This document shows, in pieces, positions 53,619-61,777 of a stretch of DNA of 64,000 nucleotides. Made by a program: the position numbers and the translations under genes. The notes beneath the pieces are model-generated. The model worked only from the letters and a program-made list of their open reading frames with translations, ran no database searches and was not told where the DNA came from. This stretch comes from Thermosipho atlanticus DSM 15807 (GTDB lineage: Bacteria > Thermotogota > Thermotogae > Thermotogales > Fervidobacteriaceae): assembly GCF_900129985.1 (NCBI RefSeq), contig NZ_FQXN01000003.1, positions 1 to 64,000 on the forward strand, in the 5' to 3' direction. Every line of letters starts with the position of its first letter. Within the stretch, counting starts at the first letter, position 1.

Positions 53619-54305
53619 TCACTCCTTGTTTTTTAATAAATCACCTGTATATCTAAATTTAATAAAGGCTTCATAAGTCCAAGGACATTTTTCTTGGAAT
53701 ATTTTTGCAATAGCAAGTGCATATTGTTGAATCTCCCATTGTGCATGTGAATCAGCTCGTAAATTTAAAAAGTTCATTAAACTTCTAGCATTTACTGTCC
53801 AATAAAATTGTGTATAAGATGACATTGGAAGTACAATTCTTGCCATTTCTCTTGCGATTCCCATGCTAAGAAGTTGTTGATAAACATTATAAGAATTTTC
53901 CAAAGAATCTTGTATAAGTTCTAAAGCTTTGTTTTTTAATTCATCATTCTGGATTATAACGCCCTTTTGTTTGTCTTTCGTGTCATTTATACGTATGTGA
54001 TTTGGTAAATAAAATTCGTCTTTTAATTCTGTATATCTTAAGCTAGCTTCGTTAAAAGAACCAATTCTATGTCTAAACCATTGTCTAGCAACAAAAATAG
54101 GTGATTTTACATGAAAGGTAAAAACAATGTGTTCAAATGGTGTTTCGTGCCTGTGTTCCATCAAATAGAAAATCAAATTTTTATCTTTTTCGGGAGTTTT
54201 TAATCCCTTGCCGTATGACACTCTTGCAGCTTTAACTGCTGAAAAATCATTCCCCATGAGATCAACTAAACGTACGAAACCTTTATCCAAGATTTTGAAT
54301 TCCAA
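53619..54305 (-). CDS. thyX: flavin-dependent thymidylate synthase ThyX
   Basis: ThyX (228 aa) makes dTMP from dUMP using methylene-THF and FAD/NADPH. It is close to the T. maritima enzyme: [31 protein letters not shown] at the start, [15 protein letters not shown], the signature [14 protein letters not shown] (about residues 79-92; RHRxxSxNExSxRY), and [19 protein letters not shown] (about 170-188). The start is TTG at 54305 behind GGGGGTG, overlapping the end of rnhB by 23 bases; an ATG-led extension to 54353 is rejected. FolD nearby supplies or uses the folate. Confidence 0.95.
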   Translation of the reverse strand: MEFKILDKGFVRLVDLMGNDFSAVKAARVSYGKGLKTPEKDKNLIFYLMEHRHETPFEHIVFTFHVKSPIFVARQWFRHRIGSFNEASLRYTELKDEFYLPNHIRINDTKDKQKGVIIQNDELKNKALELIQDSLENSYNVYQQLLSMGIAREMARIVLPMSSYTQFYWTVNARSLMNFLNLRADSHAQWEIQQYALAIAKIFQEKCPWTYEAFIKFRYTGDLLKNKE

Positions 54306-54945
54306 AAAGAGGCACCCCCATTTTTTTAATAATTTTGAGATATCTTTCTTCATCTATGATACCATTTTTATACCATTCTTCAAGTATTTGAATTGATACA
54401 GTTTTAATAACAGGTTTAAAAGTTAGTCTGTGAAGAGGAGTAATACCAAACTTTTTAATTAACTCAATATGCATTTTTGTAGGGTAACCTTTATGAATAT
54501 CTAATTTATAAATTTTATAAACTTTTGAATATCCTTCAATTATTTTATCTCTAACAACTTTAGCTATTATTGAAGCGGCTGAAATTTCCTTTATATAAGA
54601 ATCCCCTCTAACAAAACATTTACTAGGAAATTTCAATTTTAAATTTTTACCATCGACATATGCAATATCGAATTTTACTTTCAATTTCAAACTTTCTAAT
54701 GCTCTATTCATTGCAAGTTCAGTTGCATGCAAGATGTTTAATTTGTCAATTTCTTCTGGACTCGCAATTCCTATTGCGTAATAACTTTTTTGTTTTAAAA
54801 TTTCAAATAATTCTTCTCTTAGCTTAGATGAAAGCTTTTTTGAGTCGTCAAGATTTTCTATATCTTCTTTTAACACAACTGCAGCTGCTACAACTGGTCC
54901 GAAAAGAGGACCACGCCCTGCTTCATCAACACCCACAATTATCAT
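54283..54945 (-). CDS. rnhB: ribonuclease HII
   Basis: RNase HII (220 aa) cleaves RNA in RNA/DNA hybrids and single ribonucleotides in DNA. The active site is complete: [20 protein letters not shown] (residues 4-23) with [10 protein letters not shown] (about 92-99) and the last Asp in [10 protein letters not shown] (about 148-157). ATG start at 54945 overlaps the end of the lipoprotein gene by four bases. Confidence 0.95.
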   Translation of the reverse strand: MIIVGVDEAGRGPLFGPVVAAAVVLKEDIENLDDSKKLSSKLREELFEILKQKSYYAIGIASPEEIDKLNILHATELAMNRALESLKLKVKFDIAYVDGKNLKLKFPSKCFVRGDSYIKEISAASIIAKVVRDKIIEGYSKVYKIYKLDIHKGYPTKMHIELIKKFGITPLHRLTFKPVIKTVSIQILEEWYKNGIIDEERYLKIIKKMGVPLFGIQNLG

Positions 54946-55418
54946 ATGTTCACCATTTCATAAACTGTATTAATATATTCAAGAAAGTCTTCAGGCTTTT
55001 TTCCTGAAAGGATAAAAATCCATTTATCTTTCCACCAAGATATGATTTTAATACCTTCAAAATTGGTTTTTAAATATCCGCGATCAAAGAAGTTCAGATT
55101 AACATAATTTATTTTTAAAGGATTGCCAAATGTCTTTATGAAAGTTTTCCATTTAACCTTTGTTATTTCAGGTGAATCATATTTGAATATATATAACATT
55201 CCTTCATAATTATTAAAAATGCCATAAATTCCTTCACCTAAATCTACATTAAAGACGGAATTTATATACCCATATTCTTTGAGCTCATATTTACCGTCTA
55301 AAACAAAAAGTGCGTTTTTTAGGGAGGCACTTCCGTTTGGAACCGGAGTTTTGAAAATCATAGTGCAAGAAGTTAATAGTACAATGACAACAAGGACTAT
55401 GAATAACTTATTGAGCAT
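54942..55418 (-). CDS. putative lipoprotein of unknown function
   Basis: This 158-aa protein starts with a signal peptide ending in a lipobox, VLLTSC (about residues 13-18), so it is probably a lipid-anchored outer-face protein. The rest is a beta-rich domain I do not recognise, with Trp-rich [12 protein letters not shown] near residue 128. The start is ATG at 55418 behind AGGAGG; a GTG-led extension to 55442 overlaps the lipase gene. It sits between a secreted hydrolase and rnhB. Confidence 0.7.
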   Translation of the reverse strand: MLNKLFIVLVVIVLLTSCTMIFKTPVPNGSASLKNALFVLDGKYELKEYGYINSVFNVDLGEGIYGIFNNYEGMLYIFKYDSPEITKVKWKTFIKTFGNPLKINYVNLNFFDRGYLKTNFEGIKIISWWKDKWIFILSGKKPEDFLEYINTVYEMVNI

Positions 55419-56418
55419 CTTTGTTCCTCCTCTCAAGACCAAAAACTTCCATTGCCTTTTCTATTATATCACGTCTCATAGCTAAATCAGCGTGGTTTGT
55501 CGCGTGGAAAATATAAGTATACTTTGCATCTTGGGTTGCACTGTATAAAGGGACCATACCGTCGTTGAGTAAAAAGATTGATTCTTCTGGATAAATATTT
55601 TCGATTACATATTTTAATAGCATTAATCCTAATAATGTTGGAGTGTATGAAGTCAGTATTTTTTTTAGATCTTCTTTTTTAAAATCGAAATCCAATATTC
55701 CAACAAAGTTATAGCTTTCAAGATCACTTGGAATTTTTGGGAATTTATGTCCGAAAATTAAGTATTTATAATTTGGTGCTTCAATAGAAGCATTTAAAAT
55801 ATTTGAAATTAATAGTGCGTATTTTATAAGCTCAATTTTGTCACCAAAAGATACTTTAAAAATACTTTTCTTAATCATCATAAAATTCGCAAGTGGGGAA
55901 CCATAATGAGGAGTACCTGCAAAAATTATTTTTTTAATTTTTTTTCTAAAATCTTCATTTTGAATTGCATATTGAACAACAAGTCCTCCCATACTATGAG
56001 CATAGATGTAAAAAGAATCGAATTGTTGAGTATATTCAATAAGTTTTTGTGCAGATTTTTCAAGTTTTTCTGAAAGAGTTGGATATAAAAAGAAATATAA
56101 ACCAACAGTATCTGGAAAAATTTCTTTAAAAGTGTTAATCATTGATTGCTTGTAATAATCGATTTTAGTATCAATTTCAGACGGAGACATACCGTGAATG
56201 ATTATAACAGTTGGCGTGCCTTCGCGAAGAGTAATTAATTCTGCGGGAAAAGGTGGCCAATTAACAATTGATACTTCGTCATAATCAAAAAAAGGATCTA
56301 CAGGAGATCCTAGGCTTCTATAGATTGTTATTCCGTTTAGTTTATATTCGTATAGTTTTATGCTGAAGCCGTAAGTAAATAAAATAATAATAAAAACATA
56401 TGTAAATATTTTCTTCAA
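55408..56418 (-). CDS. exported alpha/beta-hydrolase (lipase-like)
   Basis: This 336-aa protein has an N-terminal signal sequence or anchor (KKIFTYVFIIILFTYGFS) and an alpha/beta-hydrolase fold. The nucleophile elbow is YAHSMGGLVVQYA (Ser near residue 142), the strand before it carries TVIIIHGMSP with the oxyanion HG motif (about 69-78), and the likely acid and base are in LLNDGMVPLYS (about 285) and HATNHADL (about 308). The substrate, lipid or ester, is unknown. The start is TTG at 56418 behind AAAGGAG. Confidence 0.82.
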   Translation of the reverse strand: MKKIFTYVFIIILFTYGFSIKLYEYKLNGITIYRSLGSPVDPFFDYDEVSIVNWPPFPAELITLREGTPTVIIIHGMSPSEIDTKIDYYKQSMINTFKEIFPDTVGLYFFLYPTLSEKLEKSAQKLIEYTQQFDSFYIYAHSMGGLVVQYAIQNEDFRKKIKKIIFAGTPHYGSPLANFMMIKKSIFKVSFGDKIELIKYALLISNILNASIEAPNYKYLIFGHKFPKIPSDLESYNFVGILDFDFKKEDLKKILTSYTPTLLGLMLLKYVIENIYPEESIFLLNDGMVPLYSATQDAKYTYIFHATNHADLAMRRDIIEKAMEVFGLERRNKDAQ

Positions 56419-56454
56419 TTTGGGTAACTCCTTTAAAAAATGATTTAGAGTACT

Positions 56455-56991
56455 TTAACAGTTTCTTTTAGTATTGTAACACCATATGACAAGTATTAAA
56501 AAAATAAACACAATAAAATTTTTAAAAAATATCGCTACAATTACCGAGATAATTAAAATGATACTTTTTAATAATTTCCATTTTTGCCTTTTTACTATAG
56601 CGTAGAATACGCCAAATATCAAACCAATAATTGCTCCATAAACCCCTTTAAAAAAACCTGAGAGATAAACATTATCAGAATATTTGTTTACAAAACTTCC
56701 AAATAAGACAATAGCTCCAATTGGGGGAATTATTACCCCTAGAACAGCTAATAGTGCCCCCCAAAATCCATAAATGAATTCTCCTAACATTATTGCAATA
56801 TTTACTGCAATTGGACCAGGCATAGATTGTGCTACAGACAAGATTTTAATAAATTCTTCTTCTTCAATATATTTTGAAAATCTTTTTTGAAAGACAGGGA
56901 CCATAGCATAACCACCACCTAAAGTAAATAACGAGGTGGTGAAGAAAATAAAGAAAAATTCAAAGAGTTTAAAAGAGGTTTTCGGTTTCAT
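56455..56991 (-). CDS. single-domain chromate-transporter-family protein
   Basis: This 178-aa membrane protein is one ChrA half-domain. It shows FFFIFFTTSLFTLGGGYAMVPVF near the start (about residues 9-31), EEFIKILSVAQSMPGPIAVNIA (about 43-64, the SxPGP motif) and about five hydrophobic segments. ChrA half-proteins usually occur as adjacent pairs; here only one copy is seen. The start is uncertain: ATG at 56991 overlaps xseB by 23 bases and has a weak ribosome site, but it matches the family start. Substrate in this organism unknown. Confidence 0.78.
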   Translation of the reverse strand: MKPKTSFKLFEFFFIFFTTSLFTLGGGYAMVPVFQKRFSKYIEEEEFIKILSVAQSMPGPIAVNIAIMLGEFIYGFWGALLAVLGVIIPPIGAIVLFGSFVNKYSDNVYLSGFFKGVYGAIIGLIFGVFYAIVKRQKWKLLKSIILIISVIVAIFFKNFIVFIFLILVIWCYNTKRNC

Positions 56992-57211
56992 TTTCAGTTT
57001 TTTCGAGTTTTTCCAAAAATTCTTTGTATTTTTCATCAATTTCTTCTTTTTCTTTTTTGAAATTAATTAATTTTGCTCTTGCAATTGCCAAAAGATCAAC
57101 TGCTTTACCATATAGTTTTAATGCTAACTCAATATCGACATCATTTTGATGAAAATAGTTTTTAATCTCTTCAATTTTTCCAACTAACTCATTAAAACTT
57201 AATTTTTCCAT
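56969..57211 (-). CDS. xseB: exodeoxyribonuclease VII small subunit
   Basis: XseB (80 aa) is the small helical subunit of exonuclease VII. The sequence SFNELVGKIEEIKNYF....DIELALKLY.KAVDLLA fits the family (F...L..LE.IV..LE......LE..L..YE.G..L). The start ATG at 57211, four bases after the xseA stop, gives the expected length; an in-frame ATG at 57244 would add 11 residues from inside xseA. Confidence 0.9.
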   Translation of the reverse strand: MEKLSFNELVGKIEEIKNYFHQNDVDIELALKLYGKAVDLLAIARAKLINFKKEKEEIDEKYKEFLEKLEKTENETENLF

Positions 57212-57215
57212 ATCC

Positions 57216-58676
57216 TCATAACTTAAATAAAGTATTTCCTCCATATATATCTATTTCCTCCTTTTTCTTGGTATGAGATTTTTCATTGATAACTTTTAAA
57301 TTTAGAGAACCATCTTTTAGGTAAGCTTTTATTTTTTCGCCAATTCTAACTTCTTTCACACTCCTTATAAATTTGTCATCATTTCTTAGAATTGCACCCC
57401 CGAAAAGAATAGCCGCATATTCTTTCTTTTTTAACAAAGAATCAAAAATCTCGTTTAATTTTTCTTCTTTTTTTGACATTTCAGAAGTCAAGATTTGCAA
57501 GAAAATCGTTCTAAAATTGTCTAAGGAACGTATATTATTAGTAATTTCATTATTTATGTTGTTAGAAAGATAGGTAATAAAATCATCAGATATGTTTTTT
57601 TCAAATGAAGTGAAAGCTAAATTTATCATTTGATATATGTTTTTCACATTTTCAAATGAAGTTTTGTCTAGTATTTTTAAGTTTGAATTGATTGAGTTAC
57701 TAATTATTTGCAAAATAGATTCATCGGTTTTTCTTTCGAATTTATCAAAAAAGTTCATCATCAAAATTTCGAACTCTCGCCAGTTGTTATCTAATTTTTT
57801 AATATTATCTTCAATTTGTTTTGAGATTGCTCTAGCTACTTCTGTAGGTGTAGCAAATCTTTTCCATGCTACATAGTCTGGGATAGTAAAATCTCTTTCG
57901 TGACCTATTCCAGATAAAACAGGGCAATATTCATTGAATTTTGCTATTTCAATTCCAAGGTTTAAATCATCAAAATACATTAAATCGCTACTGGCACCGC
58001 CGCCACGAACAATAACAACAACATCGTAATTAATTTTTGATTCTTTTATTCTATTTAAAGCTAAAATGATTCCAGAAGCGGTTTCGGCACCCTGCATTGG
58101 TGATTCATATAAGTGAACTATAGGTTTGTATATTACTGGTACAGTCAGGTTTTTCAAAAAGTCTTCATATCCAGCTGCAGTTTTTGAAGAAATAATTGCA
58201 ATTTTTTTGATTGGTTCTAGTTCTGAGAGTTCGTGTGTTTTTGTCATTAAAAGATTTTTAATTTTTAATTCTTCTAAAATTTCTTTTCTTCTTTTTTCGA
58301 TTTCGGAGTCTCCAACAGGAGCAATCGTGTCAGCATAGAAAGTAAAACTCATTCTGTCTTTATAAAATGATAATCGGCCTTGAAAAATCCATTTTTTTCC
58401 AACTAATTCATTTGCACTCTTGAGATTTAAGCGTGAAAGGATTATACTACCAAGTCTAGCAGGAACATATACAGTAATTTCGATATTCCTAGAACCGTAT
58501 TTTGTTGAGTAAGGTTGAGAAACATTTATATATATTCCTGTTTTGTGATTTTTGGCTCTTACGACATCAGCGAAGAACCTAAAATGTTCATTTGTAAGTC
58601 CAGAAAGTTCAATTTTTTTGCTTACATATTCATGTAATTCAATTAAGTCTTTAAATTCGATTATTTTATCCATCAT
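57216..58676 (-). CDS. xseA: exodeoxyribonuclease VII large subunit
   Basis: XseA (486 aa) degrades single-stranded DNA to oligonucleotides with XseB. It has an N-terminal OB fold (YINVSQPYSTKYGSRNIEITVYVP to KWIFQGRLSFYKDRMSFTFYADTI), then the catalytic region with IAIISSKTAAGYEDFL (about residues 163-178), VVVIVRGGGASSDLMYFDD (about 220-238) and SGIGHERDFTIPDYVAWKRFATPTEVA (about 255-281), and a helical C-terminal part. ATG at 58676 overlaps the polA stop (ATGA); GTG at 58682 and ATG at 58673 are alternatives. Confidence 0.95.
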   Translation of the reverse strand: MMDKIIEFKDLIELHEYVSKKIELSGLTNEHFRFFADVVRAKNHKTGIYINVSQPYSTKYGSRNIEITVYVPARLGSIILSRLNLKSANELVGKKWIFQGRLSFYKDRMSFTFYADTIAPVGDSEIEKRRKEILEELKIKNLLMTKTHELSELEPIKKIAIISSKTAAGYEDFLKNLTVPVIYKPIVHLYESPMQGAETASGIILALNRIKESKINYDVVVIVRGGGASSDLMYFDDLNLGIEIAKFNEYCPVLSGIGHERDFTIPDYVAWKRFATPTEVARAISKQIEDNIKKLDNNWREFEILMMNFFDKFERKTDESILQIISNSINSNLKILDKTSFENVKNIYQMINLAFTSFEKNISDDFITYLSNNINNEITNNIRSLDNFRTIFLQILTSEMSKKEEKLNEIFDSLLKKKEYAAILFGGAILRNDDKFIRSVKEVRIGEKIKAYLKDGSLNLKVINEKSHTKKKEEIDIYGGNTLFKL

Positions 58677-61354
58677 TCCCACTCTTTTCCTTGGTATAAT
58701 TCTATTGAAAGTGGAACTTTTAATTTTACAGCATTTTCCATTTCATTTTTTATAATTTTTTTCATAATTTCTAATTCGTTATCTGGTACTTCAAATACTA
58801 ATTCATCGTGAACTTGCAAAATCATTTTGCTTTTTAATTTATTTCTTTTAATTTGTTCGTAAATTCTTATCATAGCTATTTTTATAATATCTGCAGCAGT
58901 GCCTTGAATTGGTGTGTTAATTGCTATTCTTTCCCCTTCATTTCTTATGTTTCCGTTAGATGATCTTAATTGTGGAACTTCCCTTTTTCTGCCAAACAAA
59001 GTTTCAACATATCCGTGTTGTTTAGCAAATTCTTTTATATTTTTAATATATTTGAAAACCCCAGAATAAAATTTAAAATAATTATCAATTATTTTTTTAG
59101 TCTCGGAAACACTTAAACCGATTCTTTTAGAAAGACCATATGGTGAAATGCCATAAACGATAGCAAAATTGACCATTTTCCCTATTCTTCTCATTTGTTC
59201 AGTGACAAAGCTTTCCGAGATACCGAAAATTTTTGCTGCAGTTATACTATGAATATCTAAATTTTGATTAAATGCTTCAATTAAATTTTTATCCTCACTT
59301 ACATGTGCGAGAATCCTCAACTCAATTTGTGAATAATCAGCGCCAACTATCCACCAATCGTCAAATTGAGGTCTAATTGCTTTTCTGATTTCTTTTCCTT
59401 CTTCACTTCTAGTTGGAAGATTTTGTAAGTTTGGTTCTGAGCTACTTAATCTTCCTGTTGCTGTTCCTGTTTGGTGGAAACTTGAATGTATTCGTCCTGT
59501 TTTAGGATTAATTTCCTTTGGCAAAGTATCCAGGTAAGTACTTTTAAGCTTTTGAAGTTTCCTATATTCTAAAATTAATTTTGCAATTTCGTATTCACCA
59601 GAGAGAATCTCAAGTACTTCGGCATCAGTTGAGAAACTTCCTTTGTTAGTCTTCTTAACTGTTGGTATATTTAATTTTTCAAAAAGAATGTGTGCAACCT
59701 GCTTGGAAGAGTTTAAGTTAAATTGTTCACCTGCAATTTCATAGATTTGTTCTTGAAGGTTTCTAATCTTTTCACCATATTCATTTGAGAGGTTTTCTAG
59801 ATAATTTTTATCAAAATAAACACCATTAATCTCCATTTCTGCCAATACGTTTATTAAAGGCAACTCAATTTCATGGAAAAGTTTGTCAAGTTTTTTTTCA
59901 AAAATTGTTCTGCTTAATTTTCTAAATAATCTATAAGTAATATCCGCGTCTTCACATGAGTATTTTGCCGCTTTCTCAATAGGAACATAAGAAAAATCGT
60001 TGGAAAACAAAGGTGTTGTAGCATTAACAACTTCATCGAAAGAAGTCATTTTATATCCTAAGAATTTTAAAGCAAGTTCCTCAAGATTGAATTTTTTTTC
60101 ATTTGGGTTTAACAAGTATGCCGCTATCATTGTATCAAAATGTGGAACTTTTGGTTCAATACCATGAACTTTAAAAATTTTGTAATCATATTTGAGATTT
60201 TGACCTACAATATTGTAATTTTCCGATTCAAGTAGAGTTTTTAAAAATTCAATAACTTTGTTATACTCTACGTTTTGGCCTGATTTGTGACTGACAGGTA
60301 TGTAATAGGCTTTTCCTTCAGAAGTTGCAATAGAGATACCGACCATTTTTGAGTCAAATGGATCCAGAGAAGTAGTTTCACTGTCAATCGAAAAAGTACG
60401 TATCGTATCTAATTCTTTTTTTAATTTACGAAGTTTCGTTTCGTCGTTTACGACTGAATAATTTAAAACACTTTCATTACTGTAAAGATTTAATTCCCTA
60501 ATAACACTTGAAAATTCAAATTTTTTAAGTGTTTCAAGTAATTTGCTGGGGTTATAGCCATTATAGATGAATTCCTCTTTTTTTAAATTTATAGGAGCGT
60601 CAACCAAAAGTTTAGCAACTTCCAGACTTTTTTCGAGATCATTTCGATTTTTTTCAAGAGTATCTTTTAATTTTGGTGTTAGTTTGTTGATATTTTTAAC
60701 AATATTTTCAATATTTCCAAATTTTTTTAATAGGGAAACAGCTGTTTTTTTGCCAATTCCTTTTACACCAGGAATATTGTCTATAGGATCACCAACGAGT
60801 GCAAGATAATCTACAAATTGGTTGGGGTAAATGCCATATTTTTCATAAACTTTTTCTTTGGTGTAGAGAACGATATCAGTAATTCCTTTTTCTACTCTCC
60901 AAACAAAAACGTTGTCTTTAACAAGTTGTAGTAAATCTTTATCTCCAGTAACTATATTGATTTCTTCAAATTCTTTAGAAAATTTCATGGTCATTGTAGC
61001 AATTATATCATCGGCTTCATATCCAGGAATTTTTAACACTTTTATTCCAAGCGCCTCGATCATCTCCACTATGTATGGGATTTGTTCCAAAAGTAAATCA
61101 GGGGTTTCAGGTCTATTTGCTTTGTAAGTTTCCATTATTTGTTTTCTAAAGGTACTTCCACCTTTAGAATCAAGAACAAACGCACAAGCATCCTTTCCAG
61201 TATTAATGTGTTTTTTTAAAAACTTTATTATCATTTTTGTCAAACCGTATACTGCATTTGTGTGTAATCCTGTAGATGTTTTTAAAGAACGGTCTAATGC
61301 ATAAAAAGCTCTGTAGACTAACCCAGTTCCATCAAATAGAAACATCTTTGCCAT
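58673..61354 (-). CDS. polA: DNA polymerase I
   Basis: Pol I (893 aa) fills gaps and removes RNA primers. Three domains are present: 5'-nuclease (residues 1-290; FLFDGTGLVYRAFYA, GYEADDIIAT, VTGDKDLLQL), 3'-5' exonuclease (about 310-480; Asp and Glu of SIDSETTSLDPFD are intact, so proofreading is expected, unlike in Taq), and polymerase (DYSQIELRILAHVSEDKNLIEAF motif A, RRIGKMVNFAIVYGISPYGL motif B, QVHDELVFEV motif C). It closely follows T. maritima Pol I. ATG at 61354 is chosen by homology, with GGGAGA upstream; the frame continues to 61429 inside the preceding gene. Confidence 0.97.
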   Translation of the reverse strand: MAKMFLFDGTGLVYRAFYALDRSLKTSTGLHTNAVYGLTKMIIKFLKKHINTGKDACAFVLDSKGGSTFRKQIMETYKANRPETPDLLLEQIPYIVEMIEALGIKVLKIPGYEADDIIATMTMKFSKEFEEINIVTGDKDLLQLVKDNVFVWRVEKGITDIVLYTKEKVYEKYGIYPNQFVDYLALVGDPIDNIPGVKGIGKKTAVSLLKKFGNIENIVKNINKLTPKLKDTLEKNRNDLEKSLEVAKLLVDAPINLKKEEFIYNGYNPSKLLETLKKFEFSSVIRELNLYSNESVLNYSVVNDETKLRKLKKELDTIRTFSIDSETTSLDPFDSKMVGISIATSEGKAYYIPVSHKSGQNVEYNKVIEFLKTLLESENYNIVGQNLKYDYKIFKVHGIEPKVPHFDTMIAAYLLNPNEKKFNLEELALKFLGYKMTSFDEVVNATTPLFSNDFSYVPIEKAAKYSCEDADITYRLFRKLSRTIFEKKLDKLFHEIELPLINVLAEMEINGVYFDKNYLENLSNEYGEKIRNLQEQIYEIAGEQFNLNSSKQVAHILFEKLNIPTVKKTNKGSFSTDAEVLEILSGEYEIAKLILEYRKLQKLKSTYLDTLPKEINPKTGRIHSSFHQTGTATGRLSSSEPNLQNLPTRSEEGKEIRKAIRPQFDDWWIVGADYSQIELRILAHVSEDKNLIEAFNQNLDIHSITAAKIFGISESFVTEQMRRIGKMVNFAIVYGISPYGLSKRIGLSVSETKKIIDNYFKFYSGVFKYIKNIKEFAKQHGYVETLFGRKREVPQLRSSNGNIRNEGERIAINTPIQGTAADIIKIAMIRIYEQIKRNKLKSKMILQVHDELVFEVPDNELEIMKKIIKNEMENAVKLKVPLSIELYQGKEWE

Positions 61355-61697
61355 TGGTTTGCATCTCCCTGATTTCCTCAAGTAAATTAACTGCTCTTCG
61401 TAAATGTGGAATAACAATCGAACCGCCAACTATTAATGCTATGTCAAATGCTTCAAAAAACTCCTCGTCTGTTACTCCTAATTGGATGCATCTAATAATG
61501 TGGTAAGTAATACAATCATCGCATCTTAAAACCATTGAAGCAACTAGTCCCATTAGTTCTTTTGTTTTTTCATCTAAAACTCCTTTTTTATATACATTTC
61601 CATCTAGATTAAAAAAGCGTTTTGTATTTAAAGTTCCTTTTTGCAAAATAACATTATTCATTCTTTCTCTGAATTTTTTAAATTCATTTAATTTCAT
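61332..61697 (-). CDS. carboxymuconolactone decarboxylase/AhpD-like protein
   Basis: This 121-aa helical protein has the AhpD-type redox motif CDDCITYHI (CxxCxxxH, about residues 59-66) following MGLVASMVLR. Such proteins act as peroxidase reductants or have thiol-dependent roles; the true substrate is unclear. The start is ATG at 61697 behind AAGGAGG. It overlaps polA by 23 bases, which suggests co-transcription. Confidence 0.88.
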   Translation of the reverse strand: MKLNEFKKFRERMNNVILQKGTLNTKRFFNLDGNVYKKGVLDEKTKELMGLVASMVLRCDDCITYHIIRCIQLGVTDEEFFEAFDIALIVGGSIVIPHLRRAVNLLEEIREMQTNGKDVSI

Positions 61698-61717
61698 TTT
61701 CAGTACCTCCTTGTAAT

Positions 61718-61726
61718 ATTATAACA
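61718..61726 (-). promoter_or_regulatory. extended -10 promoter of the AhpD-like/polA series
   Basis: The minus strand reads TGTTATAAT, an extended -10 element 20 bases before the ATG at 61697. No good -35 box is visible. Confidence 0.45.
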
Positions 61727-61777
61727 TTTAACCAAATTGATGGATATATAATGGAAGGAGAATCAACAAAAGAAAAA

